NCBI GenBank assembly: GCA_023475455.1
Contig: JAMCVR010000208.1
Location: 5,016-12,185 of the forward strand
Direction of reading: 5' to 3'
From: Thermoplasmatota archaeon
GTDB taxonomy: Bacteria > Pseudomonadota > Gammaproteobacteria > Burkholderiales > Thiobacillaceae
Length of the DNA: 7,170 nt
This document shows, one piece after another, positions 6,582 through 7,170 of the stretch. Each line of letters begins with the position of its first letter. Positions within the stretch are counted from its first letter, which is position 1. A model generated the notes under the pieces. It was not told the origin of the DNA. It searched no databases and was given only the letters and a program-made list of their open reading frames with translations. Both the position numbers and the translations under genes were made by a program.

Positions 6582-6872
6582 CTACGCCGCCAGCTTCTCC
6601 ACCTGCCTCAGCGCATCATCAATCAGCTTGCGCGTCTCTTCCAGATCATAATCCGCCTGCAGGCCCATCCAGAATCCTTCGCTGGTGCCGAACGTACGCG
6701 ACAGGCGCAACGCCGTGTCGGCGGTGATGCCGCGTTTTCCCAGCACGATTTCGTTGATGCGGCGGGGCGGCACGCCGATTGCGCGCGCGAGCGCGTTCTG
6801 GCTGATACCCATGGGGAGCAGGAACTCTTCCAGCAGGATTTCGCCGGGGTGAATGTTTTTCAGTTTGGCCAT
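6582..6872 (-). CDS. higA: HigA-family antitoxin, XRE helix-turn-helix
   Basis: Antitoxin that binds and neutralises HigB and represses its own operon. The 96-residue product opens with the family signature MAKLKNIHPGEILLEEFLLP. A helix-turn-helix follows at about 22-60: the recognition region includes SQNALARAIGVPPRRINEIV (24-43), then GKRGITADTALRLSRTFGTS. The ending FWMGLQADYDLEE and a C-terminal helix complete it; full length for the family. The start ATG at 6872 has AGGAG six bases upstream. It begins 13 bp after the higB stop, giving the toxin-first order typical of higBA. Confidence 0.93.
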   Translation of the reverse strand: MAKLKNIHPGEILLEEFLLPMGISQNALARAIGVPPRRINEIVLGKRGITADTALRLSRTFGTSEGFWMGLQADYDLEETRKLIDDALRQVEKLAA

Positions 6873-6885
6873 GACACACTCCTGG

Positions 6886-7164
6886 TCAGTGGTAATCGAC
6901 GCCGACTTCGCTGCAGCTGCCGTCTTTCCATTTGAAGCAAATCCGCCACTGGTCGTTGATGCGGATGCTGTGCTGCCCTTTGCGGTCGCCTTTCAAGGCC
7001 TCCAACCGGTTAGCGGGCGGGATGCGAAAATCTTCAAGAGTCTGCGCATTGTTCAGCATCCTCAGCTTGCGCCGCGCGATGTCCTGAATGCTGGCAGGCA
7101 GCCTGCGCGCGCGTTCGCCGCACCAGACCGATTCGGTTTCCTTGTCAGCGAAATCGAGAATCAT
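6886..7164 (-). CDS. higB: HigB-family toxin, RelE-like ribosome-dependent mRNA interferase
   Basis: Toxin that cuts mRNA in the ribosomal A site when HigA is lost (family knowledge). The 92-residue product has the family layout: a helical N-terminal half with LPASIQDIARRKLRMLNNAQ (22-41), then RLEALKGDRKGQHSIRINDQ, WRICFKW, and the C-terminal VDYH. The final Asp90-Tyr91-His92 coincides in position with the C-terminal residues implicated in catalysis in Proteus HigB, and Arg74 after Trp73 also fits; no key residue appears lost. I chose the ATG at 7164; a TTG at 7170 is two codons earlier. Only six bases upstream are visible, so the promoter, operator and ribosome site lie outside the window. 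It is the first gene of higB-higA-copG. Confidence 0.9.
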   Translation of the reverse strand: MILDFADKETESVWCGERARRLPASIQDIARRKLRMLNNAQTLEDFRIPPANRLEALKGDRKGQHSIRINDQWRICFKWKDGSCSEVGVDYH

Positions 7165-7170
7165 GCCCAA

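Noticed and set aside
6488..6935. Plus-strand open frames across the toxin-antitoxin genes
   Set aside because: The minus strand carries three well-recognised proteins with ribosome sites; these frames lack any domain.

Overview
The window is GC-rich, proteobacterial chromosomal DNA. Codon use, an RF3 close to the proteobacterial type and a Lap-type adhesin-control module point to a betaproteobacterium (a Nitrosomonadales/Thiobacillus-like lineage is my guess, not proven). No rRNA, tRNA, CRISPR array or transposase gene was seen.

Positions 1-1569, minus strand: lapG followed by lapD. LapG is a periplasmic calcium-dependent cysteine protease that cuts a surface adhesin. LapD is the inner-membrane c-di-GMP receptor that sequesters LapG; it is cut off by the left edge. 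A 272-bp divergent intergenic region follows. Positions 1842-3341, plus strand: a TolC-family outer-membrane protein of the type I secretion kind, very likely the export pore for the adhesin that LapG and LapD control. Together these would set biofilm attachment or release by c-di-GMP. The adhesin and the inner-membrane exporter (LapB/LapC) are not in the window.

Positions about 3320-3681: an NTF2/SnoaL-like domain that looks like a C-terminal extension of the TolC protein, now out of frame through two apparent one-base losses. Positions 3812-6075: prfC (release factor 3), interrupted by a 316-bp segment present in three tandem copies. The unit is not a multiple of three, so the gene is split into two out-of-register pieces; removing two units restores a 543-residue RF3. 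Three frame disruptions within about 1.5 kb mean either recent decay or assembly/sequencing error, and this must be settled before the window is used as a gene catalogue.

Positions 6076-6276 hold no gene but four closely packed GC-rich hairpins. The first resembles a terminator for prfC; the cluster as a whole looks like a conserved structured element whose identity I could not establish. Positions 6277-7164, minus strand: a toxin-antitoxin cassette, higB-higA, followed by a CopG-type antitoxin gene with no partner toxin in view.
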